From assembly GCA_963971575.1 (NCBI GenBank), contig OZ020613.1, forward strand, positions 43,762,239 through 43,826,238: a stretch of 64,000 bases of DNA, in the 5' to 3' direction. Origin of the DNA: Liopterus haemorrhoidalis (lineage: Eukaryota; Arthropoda; Insecta; Coleoptera; Dytiscidae). The position numbers were made by a program, and so were the translations under genes. Below the pieces are notes generated by a model. The model did not search any database, was not told the DNA's origin, and saw nothing but the letters and a program-made list of their open reading frames with translations. This document shows, in pieces, positions 33,600-44,470 of this stretch. How positions within the stretch are numbered: the stretch's first letter is position 1; every line of letters begins with the position of its first letter.

Positions 33600-35805
33600 C
33601 GCAATCATCCAACTCGATAATTTGCGAGAATAGCCTAGTAAGTTGCTGGTCTTTTGGATACAAGCTCTTGTCTCCTCAATCGTCTTTGGACAGTTCGTGG
33701 TGAAACTGCCAAATTTAGAAATTTTTTCAAATGACGTGCGAGAAAATGTTAGTACCAGTCACGATCGCGCAGAACAATTAGGGTAAGAAATCGGTCGTTT
33801 TGAACGCTTGTGGCTCATGGATGATATGAACCAGTTTTTTTTCATATAGAAGTCAGTTCGCTGATGACGATTTGACGTAATTAATAGAGTTTGTAGCTAC
33901 GCTCACCTCTTACCTTCACGGGAAGGTTCTGAATCCCACGGAAAGTAGCGATCCGAGCAGCACTGCATATTGCATTCTGCAGACCAGAGAGGTTGCATAT
34001 GGTCTGCAGTCTGGAATGGTCTCGATTTCCCTCTTGAAAGCAGCTTTTAAGGCCACAATACACCCAAAATCAAGAATACGAGCGTTACAGAATACTCCAG
34101 GTACATATTTCTTAGTTCGGACAAGAGATCCAGGCACTTGATTTTCTTCTCGTCCTCTTCGAGAGTAACGTTCTCAGCTGGACAGGATAATTCGATGACA
34201 AAAATGTCTTTTTGCTGTAAATCTAGCAGGACGATGTCCGGTTTATTGGCTGAGAGAATCTTAGTAGTAAAAACGGATGATTCCAGTAAACATAACATCT
34301 GGAATTTTCCACCACTACTTTAATGTCAGTAGAGGCATAAGGTAAGATCAATCAAAAAGAAGAAAAAGACTCGAAGAGCAGAATTGTGTCGTGATATATA
34401 GGTCGATTGAGCTAAAATGGGACACGCAGAAATTACGTGCATAAGTGTTTCTGGATGAAGTTCACATAATCTACATTGTATAGATATCGTCGTTTTTATT
34501 ATCATGTGGCGATAAACTAACGTGTTCATAACGCCAGCCTGGCACGCAAGCCCAAACTCATCTGTCTCAAACTTGACACTTGCAGACCTGAGTAAAAGTT
34601 AGTTCTTGAGACAAACCGGTGTTGTTCATATGCACGTAGAACGCAAAGTGTATGTTTTCCCCAAGTGTTCTTTGGCAAGCATATCGTGCTTTAATTTTCA
34701 TATGCGAGAACACATCGTGTCTACGTCTCCGCAACCGAGGATTACGGCAGATTATGTGGGTGCGTCAGAACTCAGATTGTGCAGCTCAAATATCTCTGCT
34801 GCTTTTCGACCTACTTGAGTTCGTGAAGAGTAACGAACTTCAATAAGGGATCCTGACTTCTCTGCATTTGGTTTACAGTGTCCAGGACGACTCGACCGTG
34901 CAAGCACTCTAAACTTAATAACCCTCGACCTCCGAAATGACGAGGGAGGTATATGCACAGAGTTCAGATGAAGACTGCGGTTGTTATTCATAATTTTTCT
35001 AGTCTTCCTGTCAAGATTCTTTGTATCATCGAATTTCCATTTCATGCCATCAAATGTATATGAAAGTACTGGAACAACAAGTATATTTGTAGCAGCTACT
35101 TTGTTCTTACCAGACAGTCAGGATCTCCATATCTGTCGAAGGCGCGCTTAATACCTTCTGCGAAGAGTCTGATGAACATTAAGTACATCCTGGATGCCCC
35201 TCTCATGAACGCTTAGAAATATATACCCTTTGCATTAAGGTGCTTGGTGCTCAGGTGAATATCGTTACCGTCGTTTATACTTTTTCTTCTGCGCACATGA
35301 AAAACGGCGCATTTACCAACCCGAATTTTATTTCTATAGTGACAGAGTACTGAGCAACAAGCTCTAATGTTAATATCCGGTTTTTCTCGTTTGAGATCAA
35401 TTATATGAAATAGATGCATGCTCTTATATTCTTACCTAGCTAGAGGACCTGTCTTGTATCCGTTGCCGTTTCTGAGCTCGATCGATAAGGGAAGTAGTTA
35501 GATGCAGAATAGAAGCATCTGAAGGAGCCTCCCTGGAAAACTCAGAGTGTAACAGTGTAAGTACAGTGTGTAAAGAGAGTTCCGTCTACAGTATATCGCG
35601 ATGACGCAGGTGATGGGACGATAGTCAGAAATGGGTTCCTCCCCACGAATGAACCGTATGCCATTCCGCGCTAAGTGATGATGCACGGAAGGGAACGACT
35701 TCCACCAGAAGATGTTGATGCCATCCAGTCCTGGTGCTGCGAAATTACGTGTACGGCTTATGACACGTCTCACTTCGTCGACCGTAATAGAGGAAAATTC
35801 TATAA
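33600..35805 (-). mobile_element. R4/Dong-like LINE remnant, unit 2 copy (3' part)
   Basis: Counterpart of 13990-16320. The restriction-like endonuclease (KPDIVLLDLQQKDIFVIE) is at 34298-34047. Upstream, frame 34529-34326 keeps a zinc knuckle absent from unit 1 (CRLCELHPETLMHV...ACPILA). RT pieces lie at 35773-35498, including APGLDGINIFWW. The Harbinger element at 35806 splits the copy, and its 5' part resumes at 38263. Confidence 0.76.
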
Positions 35806-35866
35806 AGGCTACGTTAGTACAAAATTACAAATTTTTGGCGTGACCGCCTTGCCTTCCTTCCATAAA

Positions 35867-35975
35867 ATGAGTGACCAAACTGAAGTATTTATTGAAACTG
35901 TGCGTAACTACACATATTTGTTTGACACTTCGCACGAACATTATAAAGAACTAGCTCAAGAACTCAATATGACAA
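35867..35975 (+). CDS. MADF-BESS protein of the Harbinger element, exon 1
   Basis: Starts at ATG 35867 and ends at a consensus GTAAGT donor (35976). The encoded TEVFIETVRNYTYLFDTSHE is the start of a MADF (Myb/SANT-like) domain. In autonomous Harbinger elements a Myb-like partner protein helps the transposase bind the ends and enter the nucleus. The reading frame joins exon 2 at 37009 in phase 1. Confidence 0.8.
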
Positions 35976-36045
35976 GTAAGTATCATTTTTTTAATGAAAA
36001 ATTAAAATTACATTACAATGTGTTTTTTAACATTTATTTGTTAAT

Positions 36046-36908
36046 TTATGTTGCGTTGTTTCTTCTGTCAAAGTAATCGGCAAAACGCTCGTGAATTTGA
36101 ATTGCAGCATTGGACGACCTTCGATTTGTTAATCCAGTTCTCACAAGTGCGCGTATAGGCCCGCATTCTTCTTCAGTTTCCGCGGATGATAACTCTTTGT
36201 TATTATTCTTTAACATTACGTAATTGTGCAAACAGCAAGCTGCTTTTACAATATAATGTGCAGTTTCAACATCTGCCTCTATAGCTCTTAAAAATACCCG
36301 CCATTTCATTGCCAATATACCAAATGCGTTCTCCACTACACGACGTACTCGGCTGAGATTCAAATTGAAGTGCTTCTTTCGTGCATTGCTGATTACTCTA
36401 TCTTTAGGGTATGGTCTCATTAAATAAGTTTGAAGTTCAAAACCTTCATGACCGACCAAAACATGAGGAACTGGGGTATCTGTACCCGGCAGTGGCTTCG
36501 GCGGTAGAATAGTTTTTCCCTCAATATACTCTCGATAAAAAATTGAATTTTCAAAAATGTCGCTGTCGCTGTGACGTCCGTAACTTCCTATATCAAATAC
36601 TGCTATAAGAACAAGTGAAAAAAAAAAATGTAACAGAAAAACTGTGACCCACTGTTATCTGTGCATTTCAGTTTGACATGTTTTCCGTCTATGCTTCCTA
36701 TGCAGTTCGGAAATCCCCAAAGTTTTCGGAATCCTTCCTCAGCTCTGTTCCACATCTGTAACGTAGGTTTAGCTAATTATTTTGGCTGTAAAATATTCCA
36801 AATTTCTCGGCATACTTCCTTCACAATTTTGGAGACGGTAGAACGTCCCAACCGAAAAGAAAAAGCAATGGTCTAATACGTGTCTACGTGTCGCCTGTAG
36901 CCAAATAT
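36046..36908 (-). pseudogene. Harbinger transposase, exon 2 (DDE domain, broken)
   Basis: On the minus strand it starts after an AG acceptor (36909-36910) and continues the frame of 37795-38090 with YLATGD. It holds the first catalytic Asp (IGSIDGKHV), an FDIGSYGRHSDS segment, LVGHEGFEL where the family usually has G-D before this aromatic position, and RRVVENAFGIL carrying the Glu. Lesions are a stop shortly after the splice site, a stop near 36771 and a frameshift in a T-run near 36630. It lies entirely inside the intron of the MADF gene on the other strand. Confidence 0.85.
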
Positions 36909-37008
36909 CTGAAAAAAGTCAATGCCTCGTTAATTTAACAAAGTTATTGTATTTTTACATATATTATAGTCGGTTCACAAAATATTAAATAGTTAAAATT
37001 TGTTTCAG

Positions 37009-37601
37009 TTGATACGGCAAAAACGAAATGGAAAAATTTACGTGACTCGTATATGAGGTACAAGAGGACCACGAAAGGTGAGACAGGGCAGGCTAGAAAG
37101 TATTGCAAATGGCCATGGAGTAGGCAGATGTCATTTCTGGATGCGACGCTTCATTATCGTCACCAGAGCAGCAATATAACACAAGCGACAATAGAAATTG
37201 ATGATGAAAGCCCCTCATTTGAGCCTACGTCGCCTCTGGCGAAAAACAGTGATGAATCGAACCAACTCCAATCATCACCTGAAATACTCCGTCCACGTTC
37301 ACCGAAAAAGACAGAGAAGTTTCATAGTGAAACCTCTTCAGACTCAGAGGTTGACAAAGTGATTAACTTTCTACAAATCAAGAAATCACAAAATAAAGAA
37401 ATTGACGGAGTAGATCACCTGTTTCTGAGTTACGCTGCGACTTTTAAAACATTCCAGCCGAAGACACAATCAATATTAAAACTGAAACTTGCTATTCTCT
37501 TCTCAGAAACTGAATTAAATGAGCTTAAGGAACAGGAGCATATACTATCGCTAGTATACACTAGTTCAAGTTCAAGTAGATTTCAGGCACAGGGCTTATA
37601 G
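37009..37601 (+). CDS. MADF-BESS protein of the Harbinger element, exon 2
   Basis: From the acceptor TTTGTTTCAG to TAG at 37599. With exon 1 it gives an uninterrupted frame of 233 residues. It completes the MADF domain (KWKNLRDSYMRYKRTTKG, CKWPWSRQMSFLDATL). A Ser/Pro/acidic middle follows, then a BESS-like motif (DHLFLSYAATFKTF...LKLKLAILFSE). No stop or frameshift is visible, unlike the transposase beside it. It sits within intron 1 of the antisense transposase gene. Confidence 0.85.
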
Positions 37602-37794
37602 CAAGGGATCATCTTTGAATATAAATAGTGACAATACATTTCTTTCTGCTCGTGATGTATTGCAAAATTTTGATACTAATAATTAACAATGATTTGTGAA
37701 CTCCAACTTCATTATTTGTAATTTCATTTACCGATTTCTATAATAAACATTTATTGTATTAGAATATTTGTTATAAATATGTTTCATAACTTAC

Positions 37795-38090
37795 CTTAAA
37801 CCAGTGGCTAGTCGTTGCCGTGTTTCAATTGGTTTTCTTCAGTTCGTTGTGCACTTTTCAATCTTGCATTTTATCAAATCATGTAATTCCTCGAAAAATT
37901 CTCGCGACATACGAAAATACTTAAAAAACCTATGTTCATATGGCTCCAGTTCAATACATAAGCGGTGGTATTCTCCTAATTGTTCTCTCTTCTTTCATGC
38001 ACCTTGATTTCATGCACCCAACATCGTCTTTTCTTCTTTGTTTTTTTGCAAACTAAATAGCAAAAGGAGTAGTTCTTCGTCCGAGCTCAT
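37795..38090 (-). pseudogene. Harbinger transposase, exon 1
   Basis: Minus-strand exon from ATG 38090 (MSSDEELLLL) to a GTAAGT donor at 37794. It includes LGEYHRLCIELEPYEHRFFK and a FRMSREFFEELHDLI helix-turn-helix-like region ending RLATGLR, which joins YLATGD in exon 2, as in related transposases. Internal stops and a frameshift are present. Intron 1 (37794-36909) contains the second exon of the MADF gene. Confidence 0.75.
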
Positions 38091-38262
38091 ACTCAGTAAC
38101 AATATAAAAAGAAATGAATATGAAAAAGCACTTCAATTCTCTAGAAGAAAGAGACAACTGGACCGCTCACACAAAGGTATCGCGTCCCCATATCGCAGAC
38201 CGCCTCGACGACCGCTGGATCGCTTCCCGCCGTGACAGACCGCTTTCTGTGTGACCGAGCTT

Positions 38263-38450
38263 TAAGGCGTTCGTTGAAGTACTCCTCAAAGGCTGGAGTG
38301 TCTTTCCCAATCAAGTTATCTTCATAAATGTCTTTCCAAAAAGTCTTTGTAACATCAACACCTAAAGATGCGTTGGAAGACTTAATCCTAGATTGGAACA
38401 AACGAGTGAGAAATGAAAGAAGTAGAGTTTCCCTCGATAGTCCTCAAGTA
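38263..38450 (-). mobile_element. R4/Dong-like LINE remnant, 5' continuation
   Basis: Sequence right of the Harbinger element. It aligns with 16350-16550 of unit 1, including the AAAGGCTGGAGTGTCTT stretch, so it is the rest of the LINE copy split by the transposon. Confidence 0.7.
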
Positions 38451-38736
38451 CGCGCAATTTGCCCACAGATTTATATTTCAGACGTGTCAAGATAGACACA
38501 TTCTATGTGTAAAGCTTTGGCGCAATTGGCAAAGGGTGCGCCAAAGCGTCACACACTGAATGTATCTATCGTGACCCTTCTGTAATTCATCAGTAGTACA
38601 CTGAATTTCGGACACTTTCTGGCGGCACCGTGTTATTTTACATTCTAATTGCTGTATACGCAACTTGTCGTTAATGGATTTATTTACGGCGGGACTCTTG
38701 GGATTAGGACTAAGGCCGCAGCGTATACAGAGAGAG

Positions 38737-38753
38737 AGAGAGAGAGGGAGAGA
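38737..38753. repeat. (AG)n microsatellite
   Basis: A short AG run in intron 3 of gene 2. The rest of 38450-39221 is A+T-rich intron; from about 38880 it is similar to 17100-17470, and no gene is seen. Confidence 0.8.
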
Positions 38754-39221
38754 TATTTGCTCGTGAGTTCATTAAGTAGAGCGAGGTGTTCAGTTTTGAC
38801 TTTGAACTGTGTCTTATTGTGGTACTTTCAGAGCGGGGCGAGATAGCATTGTAATAGCAAGTAATATACTGCGATTTGTTGTCCGATTTTTAAAAAAATG
38901 TTTAAGATTTATTTGTTTTTTTAACCTATAGAAGTTATTCCTTGTTTTAAGAATGGGGCCTCACACCTGTCATGGGCTTGAAAAACTTTATGACGTTATG
39001 TACAATAACGTGCAAATATAATCGTAATTTATATTTCACAGTAGAAATATTTCGTTTAGAAAAATTTCACCGATGGAGTGTTGTGCGACTTTTAGCATAA
39101 TTAGGTATCCACACAAGATCCGTACATTTGACTGAATACTATATATATGCGTATGTGACGTATTGTGCTTTTTATTTAAATTCGATTATAGGTACTATAT
39201 TAATTACTTATTTGTTTGCAG

Positions 39222-40726
39222 TTAGCGCAACATATCCCTGCAATCCAATTGTGAGTTGGGAGCCAGTGTCTGTTAACAACTTTACACAGATATTCATCAC
39301 AGTAGTAGCAAGTTATAAATGTGATGTATGCGAGAAAACATTCGCGCAGGCTCAAGATCTTGCTGCACATAAACCAGTACATAGGGGCGAGAAGCGATTT
39401 AAATGTGAATATTGTAAGAAAGCATTTGCAAGGCTGTCACAACTCACTTGTCATAAACGAATGCATTCTGGAGAGAAGCCATTCAAATGTGATCAGTGTG
39501 ATAGGGCATTTTCACAAGCATCAACTCTCATTTATCACAAACGAGTACATTCTGGAGAGAGGCCATATAAATGTGATCAGTGTCATAAAGCATTTTCAGG
39601 GCAATCAGGTCTCATTATGCATAAGGCAATACATTCTGGAGAGAAACCATTTAAATGTGATCAATGCAGTAAAGCATTTTTGCTTAAAGTTAATCTTGTT
39701 AGGCACATACGAACACATTCTGGCGAGAAACCATACCAGTGTGATCAATGTAATAAGGCATTTGCATATTTATCATGTCTCACTGCTCACAAAATGGCAC
39801 ATTCTAAGCCTTACAAGTGTGAACAGTGTGATAAGGCATTTTCAAGCAATTCAAGTCTAAATAACCACAAAGCAATACATTCTGAAGAGAAACCTTTCAA
39901 ATGTGATGAGTGTAATATGGCATTTTCGGAAAAAGCATACCTTGTTAGTCACAAACGTATACATTCTGATGACAAGCCATTCAAGTGTGATCAGTGTCAT
40001 AAGGCATATTCACAGTCAACAAATCTTGTTACACACAAACGGAATCATTCTGGAGAGAAACCATTTGCATGTGATCAGTGTGATAAAGCATTTTCAGTAT
40101 CAACAAGTCTCACTACTCACAAACGAATACATTCTGGAGAGAAGTCATTCAAATGTGAACAATGTGATAGAGCATTTTCAGTAATGTCAAGTCTCATTTC
40201 GCATAAACGAAAACATTCTGGAGAGAAACCTTTCAAATGCGATCAATGTGATAAGGCGTTTTCGCAGGCTACAAATCTAATTGCACACAAAAGGAAACAT
40301 TCTGGAGAGAAACCATTCAAATGCGATCAGTGTGATAAAGCATTTTCGCAGTCATCAAGTCTCATTACTCACAAACGGACACATTCTGGAGAGAAGCCAT
40401 TCATATGCGAATATTGTGATAAAGCTTTTTCAGTAACATCAAGTCTTAATATTCACAGACGCATACATTCTGGAGAGAAACCATTCAAATGTGATCAGTG
40501 TGATAAGGCATTTTCAGTGTCATCAAGCCTCATTTTGCATAAACGAACACATTCTGGGGAGAGGCCATTCAAATGTGAACAGTGTGTTAAAGCATTTTTA
40601 GATTCATCAAGTCTGACTAAACACAAACGCATACATTCTGGCGAGAAACCATTTAAATGTGATCAGTGTCATAAAGCATTTGCAGTGTCATCAAGCCTTA
40701 TTAGTCACAAACGAACACATTCTTAA
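39222..40726 (+). CDS. C2H2 zinc-finger gene 2, terminal exon (17 fingers)
   Basis: Terminal exon from a TTTGTTTGCAG acceptor, phase 1, to TAA at 40724. It has the same lead-in as gene 1 (ATYPCN...SWEPVSVNNF), then 17 tandem C2H2 fingers, all with intact Cys and His. It keeps two fingers missing from gene 1 (CHKAYSQSTNLVTH and CEYCDKAFSVTSSLNIH). The 165-bp length difference equals two 84-bp fingers minus the extra codon in gene 1. The shared short linker HSKPYKC marks genes 1 and 2 as sisters relative to gene 3. A sequence-specific nuclear DNA-binding protein is expected; the target is unknown. Confidence 0.94.
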
Positions 40727-41080
40727 GAGTAAATTCGAAAGTTTTCAGTGTAATAAAGCAGTTTCTAACTCATAAAATCTCATCAGATGTAATACATTCT
40801 GTGTGCCGATTTAGCGTCGTAAAGTAGACAATGTATAGTAATTTTATATTTCTGTATTGGTGTTACACAATGCTACACTATTTTTTATGTTGACATTGCA
40901 GAAGAAAAAATAAACATATTGTTTTATGTATAATTAATTGTTTGTATTTATGTAATCAGTAATCAGCTCCGAATATATAAAAATCTAATAAATCCTCAAA
41001 TAAACAAGCGAATAAAAATACAACAGATTACAAATCATGCACGTGAAATGGCCAATCAGAACGAAGCTACTGACGCCGTG
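40727..41080 (+). other. 3' UTR and downstream flank of gene 2
   Basis: AATAAA-type signals occur near 40907 and again near 40987-41015. Similarity to unit 1 ends near 41080. Confidence 0.5.
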
Positions 41081-41800
41081 GCACTTGTCCACTGTTCTAT
41101 AGCTGTTGCCAAGAGGGTGGTGCGAGTCGCTAACTCTGTTAGTTCTACACCAAAAGATGTATCTAACGATGAAAAATTCAGTCGCTAACCTTGGTAGAAA
41201 TGTCGCCATCTTTGCAGAGAACCTTTAAAATGAACACAGTAGTAAAGCATTTAGAGTGGAGAAAGATCAGATACACTAAGAAGGTAGTACTAGCAAAAAA
41301 CTCTATCTTTTTCTTATAATTACATGAAGTCTGATATCAATAATTTATTTGCTAATTCTGTAATAAATAACAAGTCTCCTAACCAGTATATTTTAAGATT
41401 TTATAACAGGTCTGTTCGTTTCGCTACTTTGCGTCACGGTTTACGGCTGCGTCTAAATTTTCTGTTCGTTTGAATTGTTAGTTTACTGTAAAGTCACTAG
41501 ATGTTGTTCGTTTCGTTAAAACAGCTGATGGCAGTAAGACACCCCATCAAGAAAACTTACAGCTATCTTCCTAGCCAGTTGAATGGAAACGAATCGGCAG
41601 TAAATTGAAAATAATTGAAAGTGTGTATTCTATGTATGATGAACACTGTACATATGAATGACTATTGTCAACTGACAATAACTGAAGCGCCTCTAGTGAG
41701 ATTTGGAGAAATTGACAGGTGGATGATAGTCGAGTTTGTATATTATTGTTTTCATAGCGAGTTTTTAAAAAATATCTTTAAAATTGCAAGAAAACTTAAA
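41081..41800. other. Unclassified intergenic sequence
   Basis: No supported gene. A GTTCGTTTCG motif occurs near 41416 and 41506 and, inverted, near 21445, hinting at a short repeat family. Confidence 0.35.
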
Positions 41801-41802
41801 TG

Positions 41803-41895
41803 CTACGTCAATTGTTGTGTTTATCTTTGCAATGCAAAAGTAGGTCGTGATAGAGACCTAAGTTTTCATCGTGTTCCGAAACGTGGCAAAAAAGC
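41803..41895 (+). pseudogene. THAP-like zinc-finger fragment
   Basis: Within an open frame (41615-42010) the segment CYVNCCVYLCNAKVGRDRDL followed by SFHRVPKRGKK resembles the start of a THAP domain (Cys pair, then S-F-H-R-x-P). The second Cys/His pair and the rest of the domain are missing. THAP domains occur in host genes and in P-element-type transposases. Neither can be chosen here, so this is most likely a relic. Confidence 0.45.
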
Positions 41896-42232
41896 CTTAT
41901 TACCTTCAATTATAACCCTAGAGGTTACTTGGGCACTGAGAAAACGGAAAATTTCATTTAACGCAACCCTCATATTGAATAATAAATTATTTTCAATAAA
42001 TATCACATGAAGATACCATTGAACCTGTCAAAAATACCCTATCTGCGTCAGCCATGATGTACAATGCAGTGGCGCCTCTATCGGTAGTGTCAGATGCCAA
42101 TAGCAAAACAACGTATATCCAGAATATATTCATCTTTATCATTTGAAGAATCACTCTAATAATCAGATTCAGACAATAATAACAGTTACATTGAAAAAGT
42201 TTCAACTATGATTGAGAACAGGGGCTCACCCA

Positions 42233-42440
42233 GAATTTTCTTAGGGTACTCCGCAGCCCTCATTTTTTTTAGGGAGATTCAGAAGCAATAATTTTTTTAA
42301 GAGGGCTCAGAAACCAACATTTTTTAGGGGACATAAAAGCCAACAAAGAGGCTTTTCAGAAATCAATTTTTTTCTTGGGGGCGCTCAGAAGCCAACATTT
42401 TTTCATAGGGCCTCGGAAGCCCTATTTTTCTTGGAGTGTC
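42233..42440. repeat. Second array of the about 33-bp repeat
   Basis: About six units of the same kind as 20832-21235 (GGGCTCAGAAACCAACATTTTT and variants), followed by the same CACGTTCTATT flank. It starts next to CAGGGGCTCACCCAG, which looks like a transposon end. Confidence 0.75.
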
Positions 42441-42669
42441 ACGTTCTATTGCAAGCAAAATGTGTCTTTAAAAAACATGTTTTTTAATGATTGATTGGGA
42501 GAAGGGGTTGCGCCCTCCATTTGACCTGTACTGCATTCTAACGTTTGGACGGACTATAGTTTTTTAATACAAATCAGCACGGACAGTTACATCCTGAATT
42601 AATACAACCAAGCTAGTTTTGATAGTTTTTTTTTTAGCTTTAAAACTTCGGAAGTGTTTTGTTTGAGCA

Positions 42670-42781
42670 ATGGATGTGAGTAACACGAGAGGCAGTGATA
42701 TTATTAAAAAAGAAATAGATATTAACATTGATGAGTATGAGGTGAAGACTAGAATAAAACACATGGTTGAACGAGAGAATG
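42670..42781 (+). CDS. C2H2 zinc-finger gene 3, coding exon 1
   Basis: A 112-bp exon, MDVSNTRGSDIIKKEIDINI, ending phase 1 at a consensus GTAAGT donor. An in-frame TGA two codons upstream fixes the start. It is 9 bp shorter than in genes 1 and 2 but keeps I-K-K-E. Confidence 0.76.
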
Positions 42782-42816
42782 GTAAGTAATTAAGGAATTT
42801 ACAACTAAATCACATA

Positions 42817-43952
42817 TAACACATTGAGTGCCTGAGTAGATACCGGTGTCTGTTCATGATTTTCTTTCCCAGATTTTGGCAGACATCGGTTACCGGTGTC
42901 TGTTTTACAATCTATCTAAAACTGCTGCAAGGACACACTGGTTGTGTAGTTCAAGCTATACAGTGTCTGCTAGGACTCGTCCGCATATACCCCATTACGT
43001 GGGCAAAAATTAACGCGGCCCGTATAAGTTTTTTAGCTCTTATCTGCTGTGCCCTACAGGTAATATATTTCGTTCTCATTATATGACAGGGCCAAAGCAG
43101 ACACATTATTACTATTCCTTTCAGAACTAAATAAATAAATGATGCAGGGATTACTCAAATCTCATAAATGTATTGTTTTATAGAAAAATGCATACCCAAA
43201 ACATGAACACAGGACATCCCAAGGACTGGATGAAGGTCTAACAACACCCACCCTAAAAAACTTATCAAATTTCTTTTTAGCTACTTCTAATCGATCAGAA
43301 GCCAACCTCCGGGGTCACCAATTGTAATTCTTGAATATAACAAGAGTCTTACAATTTTTAAATGGTAAATGTAATATTTTATTTTATGTTTATAGTTTGT
43401 TACAAAAAATATAAAAATCATAATTCATATATTTTTTTGGGTAACCAAGTAACTTCATACTTCATTGAAACTACTTGATAATTGCTACACATATATGTAT
43501 ATTTTATAAAATACACGTGTAAATAAACTGTGAAAGTAATCATTTATTTTTCATAGAAAAACAATAGAAAAATACATTGAACGTAACAAGTGCCATTAGT
43601 TCTGGACAATTTCTGGTAATTACGGACGTAAAACTACATGCGATTATAGATATGTTTAGACGAGTCTGCTAGCAATATTGTGTCTACTAATAGTGTTTGC
43701 CATGGGCCCCCGATATCTAATGATGTGCCTGCAATTTGTGTTCGTTTTGGGCTGATGAATCAACCTTTTGTCACAGGACCACGGCAGACACGCTTGTCTG
43801 TTTAATTTTTTTCCAATTTTCCGTCTCAAATAAAAAAAAAAAAAGAAAATTAAAAAAAAAAATTATTGACATAACTTGTAATGCACAATACGAGTCTAGT
43901 CATGGCCTTGTGATGAAAATATAAAAATTTATTCTGGCGCTCAATGTGTTAA
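42817..43952. mobile_element. piggyBac-like non-autonomous element in intron 1 of gene 3
   Basis: Inverted ends TAACACATTGAGTGCC (left) and GGCGCTCAATGTGTTA (right). The right side has TTAA; the left shows ATAA, probably a mutated TTAA. GTGTCTG or its complement CAGACA recurs inside both ends (near 42846, 42889, 42897, 42965, 43097, 43786). No transposase was found. It contains a fragment resembling an LTR element. Confidence 0.65.
43170..43560 (-). mobile_element. Possible LTR-retrotransposon fragment
   Basis: On the minus strand, TGGTGACCCCGG (43309-43320) looks like a primer-binding site just after a sequence ending ATTACA (43323-43328), as at the junction of a 5' LTR and the internal region. 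No paired LTR or coding domain was found, so the boundaries are guesses. Confidence 0.35.
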
Positions 43953-44076
43953 TACTGATATTAATATTGTGTTGTCACAGAGAATTCAGCCAAATTTCTG
44001 CAATGTTTGGTTAGCGAATGATATATTTTTACATTGAGCAATTAGCTAACATTTAGGTGAGTTTTGTTTATTGCAG

Positions 44077-44208
44077 CTATCACAGATGACTTTGCTGACA
44101 ATAGATCTCACGAAAATACCAACATAGAGGAAATTTACATCAAGCCTGAACCTGTGGACACCAGTGAATTTGAATTTGTATTGGAGGGTGCAGCTACTAA
44201 AAACACTG
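44077..44208 (+). CDS. C2H2 zinc-finger gene 3, coding exon 2
   Basis: A 132-bp exon, phase 1/1, acceptor TTTATTGCAG, donor GTCAGT. It encodes NIEEIYIKPEPVDTSEFEF and keeps I-K-P-E. Same length as in genes 1 and 2 despite clear divergence. Confidence 0.76.
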
Positions 44209-44300
44209 GTCAGTGGAGTTAGTTTAACTGAAGCTCATATCATCATTAAATATTTAAAGTTTGTGAGTGTATTTGTTGAACTGTTCAAATTGAACTTGTC

Positions 44301-44324
44301 ATATATATATATATATATATATAT
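44301..44324. repeat. (TA)n microsatellite
   Basis: TA run just outside the Penelope palindrome. Others lie at about 44382-44414 and 46671-46699, near the ends of its two arms. Confidence 0.85.
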
Positions 44325-44379
44325 AAGGAAATAAAAATTCTTGAATACTCGTCAAAAAATCTTGTTGAGGTCAATATGA

Positions 44380-44416
<37 letters not shown>

Positions 44417-44470
44417 TATAAAATGTTCTTCTTTAATCGTCAGTATTAGTTAGGAAAATTAAAAAACAAG

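Larger units (their letters stand above)
35806..38262. mobile_element. PIF/Harbinger transposon with two interlocked genes
   Basis: A 2457-bp insert in the R4-like remnant, flanked by TAA on each side (35803-35805 and 38263-38265). Unit 1 shows the uninterrupted site near 16350. A 3-bp TWA duplication is typical of PIF/Harbinger. The right end reads AAGCTCGGTCACACAG inward; the left end has no convincing match, so its terminal repeat may be eroded. It carries a DDE transposase on the minus strand and a MADF-BESS protein on the plus strand, with exons that interdigitate. Confidence 0.88.

Noticed and set aside
39321..39860. 179-codon frame rich in NVINVI/HSNVISVI repeats inside the gene 2 finger exon
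   Set aside because: A +1 frame shadow of the 84-bp zinc-finger repeat. The same pattern occurs in genes 1 and 3 (for example 17906, 54120, 55296).
43736..43924. 62-codon plus-strand frame
   Set aside because: Low-complexity poly-Lys coding from an A-run inside a MITE.
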